A stretch of DNA of 64,000 bases from Glandiceps talaboti. Taxonomy: Eukaryota > Hemichordata > Enteropneusta > Spengelidae. The stretch covers positions 2,157,501 to 2,221,500 of the forward strand of contig NC_135550.1 of NCBI RefSeq assembly GCF_964340395.1. Reading direction: 5' to 3'. A model generated the notes under the pieces. The model was not told the DNA's origin, made no database searches, and saw nothing but the letters and a program-made list of their open reading frames with translations. The position numbers were made by a program, and so were the translations under genes. This document shows, in pieces, positions 61,362-64,000 of this stretch (positions are counted from its first letter, which is position 1; each line of letters opens with the position of its first letter).

Positions 61362-61713
61362 CGACTTAAAGTAAAAAAAAAAACACCTGACCGATTGCGC
61401 CTTGGTATTTGGTGGAGCTAACAGGAGTGCCAACATTAATGAATCTTTCAGTCTACAGGATTCATACACTGCTAGAAAGTCCTGGAATTTCAAAGGACTT
61501 TTGGAACTCCTTGAAAATTGATCAACTGAATGGTATACGCAAAATTTCTCTGGTATTCTTTTTGTATCGTAATTGAATCTTGTATTGTTACAGAGTGCTA
61601 GTGATGGTGTACAAGGAGTGAAACTATTGGAGAAGCTGATCCAACAGTTGAAAGAACTAATAAGTCTTCATAACGAGTACTCTTGTCATCTCACATTGGC
61701 TGAATTTTCACAG
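2797..61713 (+). CDS. KNTC1: KNTC1/ROD kinetochore protein, 5' part (19 exons, partial)
   Basis: Large subunit of the RZZ complex (ROD-Zwilch-ZW10) of the outer kinetochore corona; in the known family it recruits dynein via Spindly and supports Mad1/Mad2 checkpoint signalling. I joined 19 exons: 2797-2928, 16411-16531, 17639-17754, 18277-18376, 18557-18637, 20303-20337, 30349-30459, 31804-31888, 34868-34926, 39254-39372, 40676-40820, 43945-44121, 46922-47131, 51544-51680, 52966-53074, 54905-55048, 60919-60975, 61136-61255, 61594-61713. They total 2,178 nt, i.e. 726 codons without a stop, and all phases agree. Hallmarks matching the vertebrate protein as I remember it are GTALYQV near the start, [44 protein letters not shown], and [11 protein letters not shown]. 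Residues ~1-370 should be the beta-propeller that contacts Zwilch; the rest begins the alpha-solenoid. The remaining two thirds lie to the right. Introns range from 160 bp to 13.5 kb and are packed with repeats. Identity is very likely; individual exon edges are inferred. Confidence 0.93.
3060..4961 (+). mobile_element. LINE fragment: SGNH-hydrolase ORF plus endonuclease, no RT
   Basis: Starts ~130 bp after exon 1. The first frame (from ~3,065 to 3,586) has the SGNH/GDSL blocks IIGDSLT (3,068-3,085), HVGSNDLG and SDGIHIN, an esterase-like domain known from the first ORF of some CR1/L2-type LINEs. A second part, broken by frameshifts near 4,130 and 4,720, carries endonuclease motifs [10 protein letters not shown] (~3,955), [17 protein letters not shown] (~4,390), SIVDYGIIS and [10 protein letters not shown] (~4,730). 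The frame ends at 4,961, after which no reverse transcriptase is seen. It lacks the 3' half, unlike most LINE copies, which lack the 5' end. Confidence 0.82.
6300..6343 (+). repeat. (TTG)n microsatellite
   Basis: About 14 GTT units without interruption. C-runs of 14 and 10 bases lie downstream at about 6,410-6,425 and 6,489-6,498. Confidence 0.95.
7960..8137 (+). mobile_element. Retroposed 3' end with AATAAA and poly(A)
   Basis: T/C-rich stretch, then GTTCAATAAACATC and A14 at about 8,124-8,137. This looks like the 3' end of a poly(A)-tailed LINE/SINE or processed transcript. No coding part recognised upstream. Confidence 0.5.
9022..9249 (-). CDS. Unrecognised 75-codon acidic reading frame in intron 1
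   Basis: I do not recognise it. The frame contains [20 protein letters not shown] and [14 protein letters not shown], protein-like composition with an acidic patch. A more CpG-rich patch adjoins it (8,930-9,000). It could be a first exon of an old DNA transposon or host gene on the minus strand, or chance. No splice partner found. Confidence 0.25.
   Translation of the reverse strand: MFNFSHFLPPNANSSYLAMPNMAAAMDMYVDLQHYANILNEVNPEDKEFFARQFLDGGSDDDEEFYVFEGVNFVL
9755..13360 (-). mobile_element. Minus-strand LINE (EN-RT) with RT-core deletion, interrupted by a second LINE
   Basis: Order on the minus strand: N-terminal ORF2 piece ([20 protein letters not shown], ~13,355-13,300); start of endonuclease ([11 protein letters not shown], ~13,030-12,998); inserted LINE (11,976-12,991); rest of endonuclease ([19 protein letters not shown], 11,981 down; [17 protein letters not shown], ~11,680); linker; RT start ([18 protein letters not shown], ~10,540; [20 protein letters not shown]); then, across a deletion near 10,268, [20 protein letters not shown] and [15 protein letters not shown]. 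The catalytic RT block is deleted. The 3' end is a short (TTA)n tail near 9,757-9,772. Frameshifts make it a pseudogene. Confidence 0.85.
11976..12991 (-). mobile_element. Nested 5'-truncated LINE (RT C-terminal half) with (TTGA)n tail
   Basis: Begins in the reverse transcriptase at [19 protein letters not shown] and includes the catalytic [31 protein letters not shown] and [10 protein letters not shown]. After a frameshift near 12,600 come [42 protein letters not shown] and [13 protein letters not shown]. The 3' end GGCGCTCTACAAATTATTTG plus (ATTG)n repeats is typical of the L2/CR1 group. It sits inside the endonuclease region of the LINE at 9,755-13,360. Confidence 0.88.
13741..13787. repeat. 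Hairpin: 16-bp inverted repeat
   Basis: CCAGAGCTCGTTATTTC (13,741-13,757) pairs with GAAATAACAGCTCTGG (13,772-13,787), with one bulged C and a 14-base loop. Its surroundings (13,360-14,300) have no recognised gene and may be the 5' part of the adjacent LINE. Confidence 0.85.
14300..16410 (+). repeat. Intron 1 right end: dispersed noncoding repeats
   Basis: Two ~190-bp diverged direct repeats around 14,990-15,130 and 15,190-15,320 share CCAAATTTGGCACAGATAAT. Around 15,620-16,300 lies a copy of the dispersed family also seen in introns 6, 9 and 13 (GGATAAACATT...ACTGTACAGTTATGCTACAA, AATGGAGGCCATATTTGTG, CTGGCAGAGCTATAGAAAAG). No gene in this stretch before exon 2. Confidence 0.65.
16411..16531 (+). 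CDS. KNTC1: KNTC1 exon 2 (residues 45-84)
   Basis: Reads [15 protein letters not shown] then [16 protein letters not shown], corresponding to the first propeller strands of KNTC1 (NPK-ACS-D-VAD pattern). Entry is phase 0 after CATACAG and exit is phase 1 at donor GTGAGT, fitting exons 1 and 3. Confidence 0.88.
16532..17638 (+). other. KNTC1 intron 2
   Basis: Ordinary AT-rich intron with a short (TTTG)n run at about 17,086-17,105. No gene, recognisable mobile element or array seen. Confidence 0.8.
17639..17754 (+). CDS. KNTC1: KNTC1 exon 3 (residues 85-123)
   Basis: With the G carried from exon 2 it reads [20 protein letters not shown], then [19 protein letters not shown], a clear propeller blade matching the D-EVDVV...LLVGER-G-LHLI stretch of vertebrate KNTC1. 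The acceptor TTTTTTCACAG is strong. The donor GTCTGC is weak, but it gives phase 0 and joins cleanly to exon 4. Confidence 0.88.
17755..18276 (+). other. KNTC1 intron 3
   Basis: 522-bp AT-rich intron with no distinct feature beyond a GGGTGGGGGTGGGG run near 18,170. Confidence 0.8.
18277..18376 (+). CDS. KNTC1: KNTC1 exon 4 (residues 124-156)
   Basis: Reads [20 protein letters not shown] then [13 protein letters not shown]. The family counterpart here is also a polar, Asn/Glu-rich linker. Phase 0 in (acceptor AATTGCAG), phase 1 out (donor GTAGGT). Confidence 0.82.
18557..18637 (+). CDS. KNTC1: KNTC1 exon 5 (residues 157-183)
   Basis: Reads (G)[18 protein letters not shown] then ILLDQLCQ, a propeller strand pair with the G-Y-LL-T-SG-F-I-N pattern of KNTC1. 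Entered in phase 1 after ATGTAG across a 180-bp intron and left in phase 1 at donor GTAGGT. Confidence 0.85.
18638..20302 (+). other. KNTC1 intron 5
   Basis: 1.7-kb intron. It contains an unrecognised Cys-rich minus-strand reading frame (19,740-20,195) and, at about 18,915-18,990, a repeated TTAGCCAAA motif. The rest shows no feature. Confidence 0.75.
19740..20195 (-). CDS. Unrecognised 151-codon Cys-rich reading frame in intron 5
   Basis: I do not recognise this product. The frame is open for 151 codons on the strand opposite KNTC1, long for such AT-rich DNA. It contains several Cys and His pairs ([12 protein letters not shown], and MLCVVCSHH at its start) and reads like globular protein rather than low-complexity sequence. 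It may be an exon of an old DNA transposon or an antisense gene fragment, or a chance ORF. No partner exons, TIRs or polyadenylation signal were found. Confidence 0.28.
   Translation of the reverse strand: MLCVVCSHHSAFGDLNDNISFPDQEDKNILGPIAKLYIMQCFCCPLNKSHNAFGENIFDTISQTCEANLEESPRKSMRNGIVATWNIRNLNYIVLYVYLEGSVHIVCVPQKSNKSYNCYISNANKCPIQQTCKFRCVKLSASDHAIHTCKI
20303..20337 (+). CDS. KNTC1: KNTC1 exon 6 (residues 184-195, micro-exon)
   Basis: 35-nt exon reading (A)[11 protein letters not shown] between acceptor TCTTTTCAG and donor GTAAGA. It corresponds to the short helix before the K-S-I-S-T-E segment of the family. Its phases (1 in, 0 out) are exactly those needed between exons 5 and 7. Confidence 0.8.
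20640..21186 (+). repeat. Dispersed noncoding repeat copy with (TCAA/TCAG)n run
   Basis: Contains a 'GGCGGCCATATTTGTAGT' block shared with 47,230 and, more loosely, with 15,795. A (TCAG)n/(TCAA)n tract lies at about 20,904-20,971. Two near-identical 40-bp copies of a 'TGGCAGAGCTATTATAGAA' segment lie at about 21,080-21,160. The same segment occurs at about 16,232. The right end runs directly into the 59-bp array. Confidence 0.6.
21187..30208 (+). repeat. Minisatellite A: 59-bp unit, ~153 copies, intron 6
   Basis: A 9.0-kb tandem array with a strict 59-bp period, e.g. successive starts at 21,483 and 21,542. The unit begins CTGATGAGATAAACCTAATG and contains TGTGAGAACCTGGGATTGAA and CCCTGGCCTTTAAGTCTCCA. 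Recurrent variants include GATAAGATAACAC, TGCGAGAACC, CCATGGCC and GATACCCTGG. Private variants recur at fixed distances (2,065, 1,180 and 3,245 bp = 35, 20 and 55 units), showing block duplication inside the array. No reading frame survives through it. Confidence 0.97.
30349..30459 (+). CDS. KNTC1: KNTC1 exon 7 (residues 196-232)
   Basis: Reads [20 protein letters not shown] then [17 protein letters not shown]. It enters in phase 0 after CATTGCAG. I ended it at GCT before GTTAGT (phase 0), because the junction [14 protein letters not shown] then aligns without gap to the family's IIGGTGNCAFSKW. Later GT options (30,475 or 30,489) would add SNYFV-type residues and remain possible. Confidence 0.8.
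31048..31766 (+). repeat. Minisatellite B: 60-bp unit, 12 copies, intron 7
   Basis: Near-perfect 60-bp period (one or two 59-bp units). Each unit contains CATAGACCCTCCATG, then TTGAGGGTCTGTGGAGGGTC. Because 60 is divisible by 3, several frames stay open on both strands, giving 20-residue periodic pseudo-proteins. AGACCCTC and GAGGGTCT form an 8-bp inverted repeat in most units. The array ends 37 bp before exon 8. Confidence 0.95.
31804..31888 (+). CDS. KNTC1: KNTC1 exon 8 (residues 233-260)
   Basis: Reads [20 protein letters not shown] then MTAEHITA, matching the GGTGNCAFSKWEPD region of vertebrate KNTC1. Acceptor ATGACAG, phase 0 in; donor GTGAGT, phase 1 out. Confidence 0.87.
32291..34516 (+). 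repeat. Minisatellite C: graded 39/52/61/88-bp units, intron 8
   Basis: All units share a 39-bp core with GCCTAATGTAGTGATAACAG and CATCACATAACATGTGAGT. Spacers are absent on most left units, ~13 bp (CAATGTGATAA) in the middle, 22 bp (CAATGTGGCATTCTG) near 34,058-34,200, and 49 bp (including CCATACTTTGGGTATTTG) in the last four. An AGTATCAC variant clusters at 32,490-33,030. Reading frames inside it are repeat artefacts. Confidence 0.95.
34868..34926 (+). CDS. KNTC1: KNTC1 exon 9 (residues 261-280)
   Basis: Reads (D)[19 protein letters not shown], corresponding to the I-KGAKKFQLID-LLFVLD-D propeller strand. Acceptor CTCATCAG, phase 1 in; donor GTTTGA (weak), phase 0 out. Confidence 0.83.
35170..36170 (+). 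repeat. Three tandem ~325-345 bp noncoding units, intron 9
   Basis: Units start near 35,177, 35,501 and 35,851. They share GCTCAATTCAAACGAAATT, GGGTAATGGCAAGACTTGAT and ATTAGGCTATATCTCAAGAA. Divergence between units is a few percent to ~15% by eye. No coding potential; probably part of a dispersed repeat family. Confidence 0.8.
36240..36420 (+). repeat. (GT)n microsatellite with conserved flank
   Basis: About 40 GT dinucleotides (36,255-36,335), followed by ACAACTTAAAGTCAAAAACT and CCGATTG-C-TGATATTTGGTGG. The same order, (GT)n then CGACTTAAAGT then CCGATTG...TATTTGGTGG, recurs at 61,308-61,415, so the microsatellite is part of a dispersed element. Confidence 0.75.
36585..37445 (+). repeat. 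113-bp exact duplication and ~117-bp tandem units, intron 9
   Basis: A 113-bp segment starting ATTAGGGCTAAAAATGTGTC at 36,592 is repeated at 36,705 without visible change. From 36,985 to 37,400, four diverged units share GACCATGCCCATAGCAACAG. The block ends near 37,450 with ATGGATAAACATTTTAAAAA, an end shared with about 15,640. Confidence 0.75.
38225..39140 (+). repeat. ~141-bp tandem repeats plus dispersed tail, intron 9
   Basis: Four to five units with ~141-bp spacing (GATATGATGGTTCTTAATGA at 38,365, 38,505, 38,647 and 38,788), sharing ACCAAATTTGATGAAACTTG. The tail (about 38,930-39,135), including AACATTTCCCCACATACGGG, is nearly identical to 48,010-48,230 in intron 13. Confidence 0.8.
39254..39372 (+). 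CDS. KNTC1: KNTC1 exon 10 (residues 281-319)
   Basis: Reads [20 protein letters not shown] then [24 protein letters not shown] and the HV-EFLL-like end match the last propeller blades. Acceptor ATTGCCAG, phase 0 in; donor GTAAGA, phase 2 out. Confidence 0.9.
39373..40104 (+). other. KNTC1 intron 10, left part
   Basis: Unique-looking AT-rich sequence; no gene or array recognised here. Confidence 0.7.
40105..40634 (+). repeat. Minisatellite D: 38-bp unit, ~13 copies, intron 10
   Basis: The unit contains CCCTGTATAGGTCAGTCTAG and TGGCTAACTTATCATGA; some copies carry an extra TAGTCTAG. It ends ~40 bp upstream of the exon 11 acceptor. Each copy contains GGCTAACTT, which resembles a branch-point sequence (see findings). 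Confidence 0.93.
40676..40820 (+). CDS. KNTC1: KNTC1 exon 11 (residues 320-368)
   Basis: Reads [35 protein letters not shown], then [26 protein letters not shown] is one of the best matches to vertebrate KNTC1. Phase 2 in (ACACTAG), phase 0 out (CAG before GTAAGT at 40,821). Its last 36 bases are the first copy of minisatellite E. Only this first donor keeps frame with exon 12. Confidence 0.92.
40785..43463 (+). repeat. Minisatellite E: 46-bp exon-plus-donor unit, ~58 copies
   Basis: The unit is the last 36 bases of exon 11 (CCCCATTCAACACTTGTCAA, then TGCCCCAATCA-CCAG) followed by GTAAGTGATA from intron 11. The period is exactly 46 bp. The copies differ mostly at the donor -1/-2 positions (CCAG, CTAG or CCAT before GTAAGT). 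The last copy (43,427-43,463) is shortened but keeps a GGTAAGT donor. The array therefore overlaps coding sequence at its left end. Confidence 0.97.
43464..43944 (+). other. KNTC1 intron 11, right part with (TATG)n
   Basis: AT-rich. Contains a (TATG)n tract at about 43,746-43,785 and a poly(A) run near 43,819. Nothing coding. Confidence 0.75.
43945..44121 (+). CDS. KNTC1: KNTC1 exon 12 (residues 369-427)
   Basis: Reads [40 protein letters not shown], then [19 protein letters not shown]. This matches IYLLEGV...LRCLTEA-PE-R-SRLL-K-RF-EA--FA-QFGLD-E, the transition from propeller to alpha-solenoid. Acceptor GTTCCTAG, donor GTAAAC, phase 0 both sides. Confidence 0.94.
44461..46905. mobile_element. 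Foldback-like element: inverted arrays of a 35-bp unit around a 0.7-kb core
   Basis: The left arm (44,461-44,938) has ~13 copies of a 35-bp unit with GGTATGTTATTGAGGTAACG and TTATTACAATCATT. The right arm (about 45,638-46,905) has ~35 copies of the exact reverse complement, in 35- and 38-bp forms (the latter with ATTGTTGCAATAACG). The core (44,939-45,637) has no convincing gene. Long inverted repeats made of tandem subunits are the hallmark of foldback elements (Drosophila FB, sea-urchin TU). No target-site duplication was identified, so mobility is inference. The right arm stops ~16 bp before exon 13. Confidence 0.7.
46922..47131 (+). CDS. KNTC1: KNTC1 exon 13 (residues 428-497)
   Basis: Begins [20 protein letters not shown] and ends [11 protein letters not shown]. 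It matches LVYKVKSN-ILEKLALSSV...MLNYAKTR of vertebrate KNTC1, part of the alpha-solenoid. Acceptor TTGTTTCAG, donor GTAAGA, phase 0 both sides. Confidence 0.95.
47132..48650 (+). repeat. Dispersed noncoding repeats and (TG)n/G13 tract, intron 13
   Basis: A (GT)n plus ~14-G tract lies at 47,140-47,170. From ~47,220 onward come dispersed-family segments: GGCGGCCATATTTGCAGTTA, GTCAATTAATTGCTCATTTG, and a ~200-bp stretch at 48,010-48,230 nearly identical to 38,930-39,135. No gene seen. Confidence 0.7.
48651..51343 (+). repeat. Minisatellite G: 38-bp unit, ~71 copies, intron 13
   Basis: The unit contains CATCACTATAGGGACCTTCA and TTGTAAAGACCATATTCA. Variants include TTTATTG, CACTTTAGG, AATGCACATC and CACTAATGGG. 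The variant block near 49,291-49,555 recurs 1,709 bp later (51,000-51,265), so part of the array was duplicated as a block. Confidence 0.96.
51544..51680 (+). CDS. KNTC1: KNTC1 exon 14 (residues 498-542)
   Basis: Reads [40 protein letters not shown], then GEKKF. It corresponds to the solenoid segment ending in L-TFYGAFGPEKFS. Acceptor TTGTCAG, phase 0 in; ends AG before GTATTA, phase 2. Confidence 0.86.
51758..52296 (+). repeat. Minisatellite H: alternating 45/40-bp units, 13 copies, intron 14
   Basis: The shared part is TAGTATATGTTGGAAAATAC plus TTTGGTAAAA. It is followed either by CACCGCAGTGCATTG (45-bp unit) or TGGTGCAATG (40-bp unit), and the two types alternate irregularly. The array keeps long frames open on the minus strand, an artefact of repetition. 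Confidence 0.94.
52678..52948 (+). repeat. Minisatellite I: 33-bp unit, 8 copies, intron 14
   Basis: Unit GATAGGTTGGATGTACTGTT followed by AATGATTTGATTT (later copies AATTATTTG...). Starts at 52,684, 52,717, 52,750 and so on. Ends ~18 bp before the exon 15 acceptor. Confidence 0.93.
52966..53074 (+). CDS. KNTC1: KNTC1 exon 15 (residues 543-579)
   Basis: Reads [20 protein letters not shown] then [16 protein letters not shown], matching GSSW-EFL-...L-EGN-VCAQYLWLRH. Phase 2 in (CTTTACAG), phase 0 out (donor GTTAGT). Confidence 0.9.
53144..54834 (+). repeat. Minisatellite J: 41-bp unit, ~41 copies, intron 15
   Basis: The unit contains CACATCACCTACCATGCCAT and CCTAAATAATGCATACCATGG, with a recurring A/T change (CACATCACC or CACTTCACC). 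ATGGCA and TGCCAT form a short inverted repeat across unit junctions. Intron 15 is otherwise just ~70 bp on either side. Confidence 0.96.
54905..55048 (+). CDS. KNTC1: KNTC1 exon 16 (residues 580-627)
   Basis: Reads [40 protein letters not shown], then VRRLPERQ, matching RANFESRF...LLNSM...CPWFKNDVIPFV-R-VPEGQ. Acceptor TTAATCAG, donor GTTGGT, phase 0 both sides. The exon end and donor are duplicated just downstream. Confidence 0.94.
55011..55111 (+). repeat. Two-copy tandem duplication of exon 16 end plus donor
   Basis: 55,011-55,060 (TCATTCCATTTATGGTTAGA ... AGACAG/GTTGGTTATGTA) is followed by a ~51-bp copy (TCATTCCATTTATGATTTAG ... GCACAG/GTTGGTTATTTA). About 84% identical by eye, and the copy retains CAG/GTTGGT. 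Confidence 0.9.
55821..59206. mobile_element. TTAA-flanked DNA transposon (Kolobok- or piggyBac-type, non-autonomous)
   Basis: TTAA lies on both sides (55,817-55,820 and 59,207-59,210). The termini are inverted: GGGGGGAGGTGTCAAATTC on the left, and GGTAGGTGGTGTCAAATTC on the right in reverse complement, 16 of 19 positions equal. TTAA duplications occur in the piggyBac and Kolobok superfamilies; the GG start fits Kolobok better. No transposase was recognised. Interior short frames (e.g. 58,768-58,980 minus) are unassigned. The insertion splits the endonuclease region of the surrounding LINE. Confidence 0.75.
56320..57265 (+). repeat. ~187-bp tandem repeats inside the TTAA element, ~5 copies
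   Basis: GTGACCCCCCACCCC occurs at 56,514, 56,701 and 56,888, exactly 187 bp apart, with more diverged copies at ~56,327 and ~57,076. In the last copy the C-rich segment has expanded into a (CA)n microsatellite (57,079-57,120). Confidence 0.88.
60919..60975 (+). CDS. KNTC1: KNTC1 exon 17 (residues 628-646)
   Basis: 57-nt exon reading [19 protein letters not shown], matching IILAKWLEQAARNLELTDK of the family. Acceptor ATTTCCAG, donor GTAAAA, phase 0 both sides. Confidence 0.94.
61136..61255 (+). CDS. KNTC1: KNTC1 exon 18 (residues 647-686)
   Basis: Reads [56 protein letters not shown] matches NWPENGLQLAEIFFT; the second half is a variable loop. Acceptor GTGAAG is poor but preceded by a T-rich tract; donor GTAAGT. 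Phase 0 both sides; 160-bp intron before it. Confidence 0.88.
61308..61415 (+). repeat. (GT)n with dispersed-element flank, intron 18
   Basis: About 26 GT dinucleotides (61,308-61,359), then CGACTTAAAGT and CCGATTGCGCCTTGGTATTTGG, the same arrangement as at 36,240-36,420. Confidence 0.78.
61594..61713 (+). CDS. KNTC1: KNTC1 exon 19 (residues 687-726)
   Basis: Reads [40 protein letters not shown], matching QLRTLVNNLRELITLHRKYNCKLALSDF. Acceptor TTGTTACAG, donor GTAAGG, phase 0 both sides. Last exon that can be placed in the window. Confidence 0.94.
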
Positions 61714-61750
61714 GTAAGGTTTAACATCAAACAAGGATTGTCTATTTATG

Positions 61751-64000
61751 ACAGTACCATTACCTTTAATACTGTTACATTTATTGATTTCAGGAAACTA
61801 CCAGTACCATTACCTTTAATACTGTTAAGTTTCTTGATTTTAGGAAACTACCAGTACCAGTACCTTTAATACTGTTAAGTTTCTTGATTTTAGGAAACTA
61901 CCAGTACCATTACCTTTAATACTGTTATGTTTATTGATTTTAGGAAACTACCAGTACCATTACCTTTAATACTGTTAAGTTTCTTGATTTTAGGAAACTA
62001 CCAGTACCAGTACCTTTAATACTGTTACATTTATTGATTTCAGGAAACTACCAGTACCATTACCTTTAATACTGTTATGTTTATTGATTTCATGAAACTA
62101 CCAGTACCATTACCTTTAATACTGTTACATTTATTGATTTCAGGAAACTACCAGTACCATTACCTTTAATACTGTTAAGTTTATTGATTTCAGGAAACTA
62201 CCAGTACCATTACCTTTAATACTGTTACATTTATTGATTTCAGGAAACTACCAGTACCATTACCTTTAATACTGTTAAGTTTATTGATTTCATGAAACTA
62301 CCAGTACCATTACCTTTAATACTGTTAAGTTTATTGATTTCAGGAAACTACCAGTACCATTACCTTTAATACTGTTAAGTTTATTGATTTTAGGAAACTA
62401 CCAGTACCATTACCTTTAATACTGTTAAGTTTATTGATTTCAGGAAACTACCAGTACCATTACCTTTAATACTGTTAAGTTTATTGATTTCAGGAAACTA
62501 CCAGTACCATTACCTTTAATACTGTTAAGTTTATTGATTTCATGAAACTACCAGTACCATTACCTTTAATACTGTTAAGTTTATTGATTTCATGAAACTA
62601 CCAGTACCATTACCTTTAATACTGTTAAGTTTATTGATTTCATGAAACTACCAGTACCATTACCTTTAATACTGTTAAGTTTATTGATTTCATGAAACTA
62701 CCAGTACCATTACCTTTAATACTGTTAAGTTTATTGATTTCATGAAACTACCAGTACCATTACCTTTAATACTGTTAAGTTTATTGATTTCATGAAACTA
62801 CCAGTACCATTACCTTTAATACTGTTAAGTTTATTGATTTCATGAAACTACCAGTACCATTACCTTTAATACTGTTAAGTTTATTGATTTCATGAAACTA
62901 CCAGTACCATTACCTTTAATACTGTTAAGTTTATTGATTTCAGGAAACTACCAGTACCATTACCTTTAATACTGTTAAGTTTCTTGATTTCAGGAAACTA
63001 CTAGTACCATTACCTTTAATACTGTTAAGTTTATTGATTTCAGGAAACTACCAGTACCATTACCTTTAATACTGTTACATTTATTGATTTCAGGAAACTA
63101 CCAGTACCATTACCTTTAATACTGTTAAGTTTATTGATTTCATGAAACTACCAGTACCATTACCTTTAATACTGTTACGTTTATTGATTTCAGGAAACTA
63201 CCAGTACCATTACCTTTAATACTGTTAAGTTTATTGATTTCAGGAAACTACCAGTACCATTACCTTTAATACTGTTAAGTTTATTGATTTTAGGAAACTA
63301 CCAGTACCATTACCTTTAATACTGTTAAGTTTATTGATTTCATGAAACTACCAGTACCATTACCATTAATACTGTTACATTTATTGATTTCATGAAACTT
63401 CCAGTACCATTACCTTTAATACTGTTACATTTATTGATTTCAGGAAACTACCAGTACCATTACCTTTAATACTGTTAAGTTTATTGATTTCAGGAAACTA
63501 CCAGTACCATTACCTTTAATACTGTTAAGTTTATTGATTTCAGGAAACTACCAGTACCATTACCTTTAATACTGTTAAGTTTATTGATTTCAGGAAACTA
63601 CCAGTACCATTACCTTTAATACTGTTAAGTTTATTGATTTCAGGAAACTACCAGTACCATTACCTTTAATACTGTTAAGTTTATTGATTTCAGGAAACTA
63701 CCAGTACCATTACCTTTAATACTGTTAAGTTTATTGATTTCAGGAAACTACCAGTACCATTACCTTTAATACTGTTAAGTTTATTGATTTCAGGAAACTA
63801 CCAGTACCATTACCTTTAATACTGTTAAGTTTATTGATTTCAGGAAACTACCAGTACCATTACCTTTAATACTGTTACATTTATTGATTTCAGGAAACTA
63901 CCAGTACCGTTACCTTTAATACTGTTAAGTTTATTGATTTCAGGAAACTACCAGTACCATTACCTTTAATACTGTTACATTTATTGATTTCAGGAAACTA
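61751..64000 (+). repeat. Minisatellite K: 50-bp acceptor-plus-exon unit, at least 45 copies
   Basis: Strict 50-bp period to the window edge. Each unit has TTTATTGATTTCAG (a 3' splice-site-like end) followed by GAAACTACCAGTACCATTAC, CTTTAATACTGTTAAG. In phase 0 after exon 19 this reads ETTSTITFNTVKF, resembling ENTTTIVFRMFDKV, which follows exon 19's counterpart in the vertebrate protein. The unit is therefore probably the intron 19/exon 20 junction. About 13 copies have TTTCAT instead of TTTCAG and cannot be acceptors; some have TTTTAG. The true exon 20 cannot be placed. Confidence 0.93.

Noticed and set aside
61573-61869. Frame continuing from exon 19 into the 50-bp array
   Set aside because: Exon 19 homology ends at 61,713 before GTAAGG; the rest is intron and repeat.

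Overview
This window is genomic DNA of an invertebrate metazoan. The reasons are interrupted genes with GT-AG introns, many decayed non-LTR retrotransposons, abundant micro- and minisatellites, and AT-rich intergenic sequence. I cannot name the species. The style (marine-invertebrate LINE types, frequent ACATGTA motifs) would fit a lophotrochozoan, hemichordate or cephalochordate, but that is a guess.

One host gene accounts for almost the whole window. It is a plus-strand KNTC1 (ROD, kinetochore-associated protein 1) orthologue. Nineteen coding exons were pieced together between 2,797 and 61,713. Their phases are mutually compatible and they give a continuous 726-codon reading frame, about the first third of the family's usual ~2,200 residues. 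ROD is the large subunit of the RZZ (ROD-Zwilch-ZW10) complex of the outer kinetochore corona, which recruits dynein through Spindly and supports spindle-checkpoint signalling. Exons 1-11 correspond to the N-terminal beta-propeller and exons 12-19 to the start of the alpha-solenoid. The gene continues past the right edge.

Region by region: 1-2,560 is upstream sequence with a minus-strand LINE fragment and degenerate repeats. 2,560-2,796 is a CpG-containing promoter/5'UTR candidate. Intron 1 (2,929-16,410) holds an SGNH-endonuclease LINE fragment on the plus strand and a nested pair of minus-strand LINEs. Introns 2-5 are mostly plain. Introns 6-15 and the region after exon 19 are dominated by eleven kinds of minisatellite array, with units from 33 to 88 bp. 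Together they fill roughly 24 kb, about 38% of the window; the largest is a ~9 kb array of a 59-bp unit in intron 6. Intron 12 holds two arrays of the same unit in opposite orientation around a 0.7-kb core, resembling a foldback element. Intron 16 holds a LINE interrupted by a 3.4-kb TTAA-flanked DNA transposon.

The most unusual observation is that several repeats were born from the gene's own splice junctions. The 46-bp array of intron 11 copies the last 36 bases of exon 11 plus its GTAAGT donor about 58 times. The 50-bp array at the right edge copies a 3' splice site plus the apparent first codons of exon 20 at least 45 times. Exon 16 shows a two-copy version of the same event. One gene thus shows early and advanced stages of splice-site-bearing minisatellite growth, with obvious consequences for splice-site choice.
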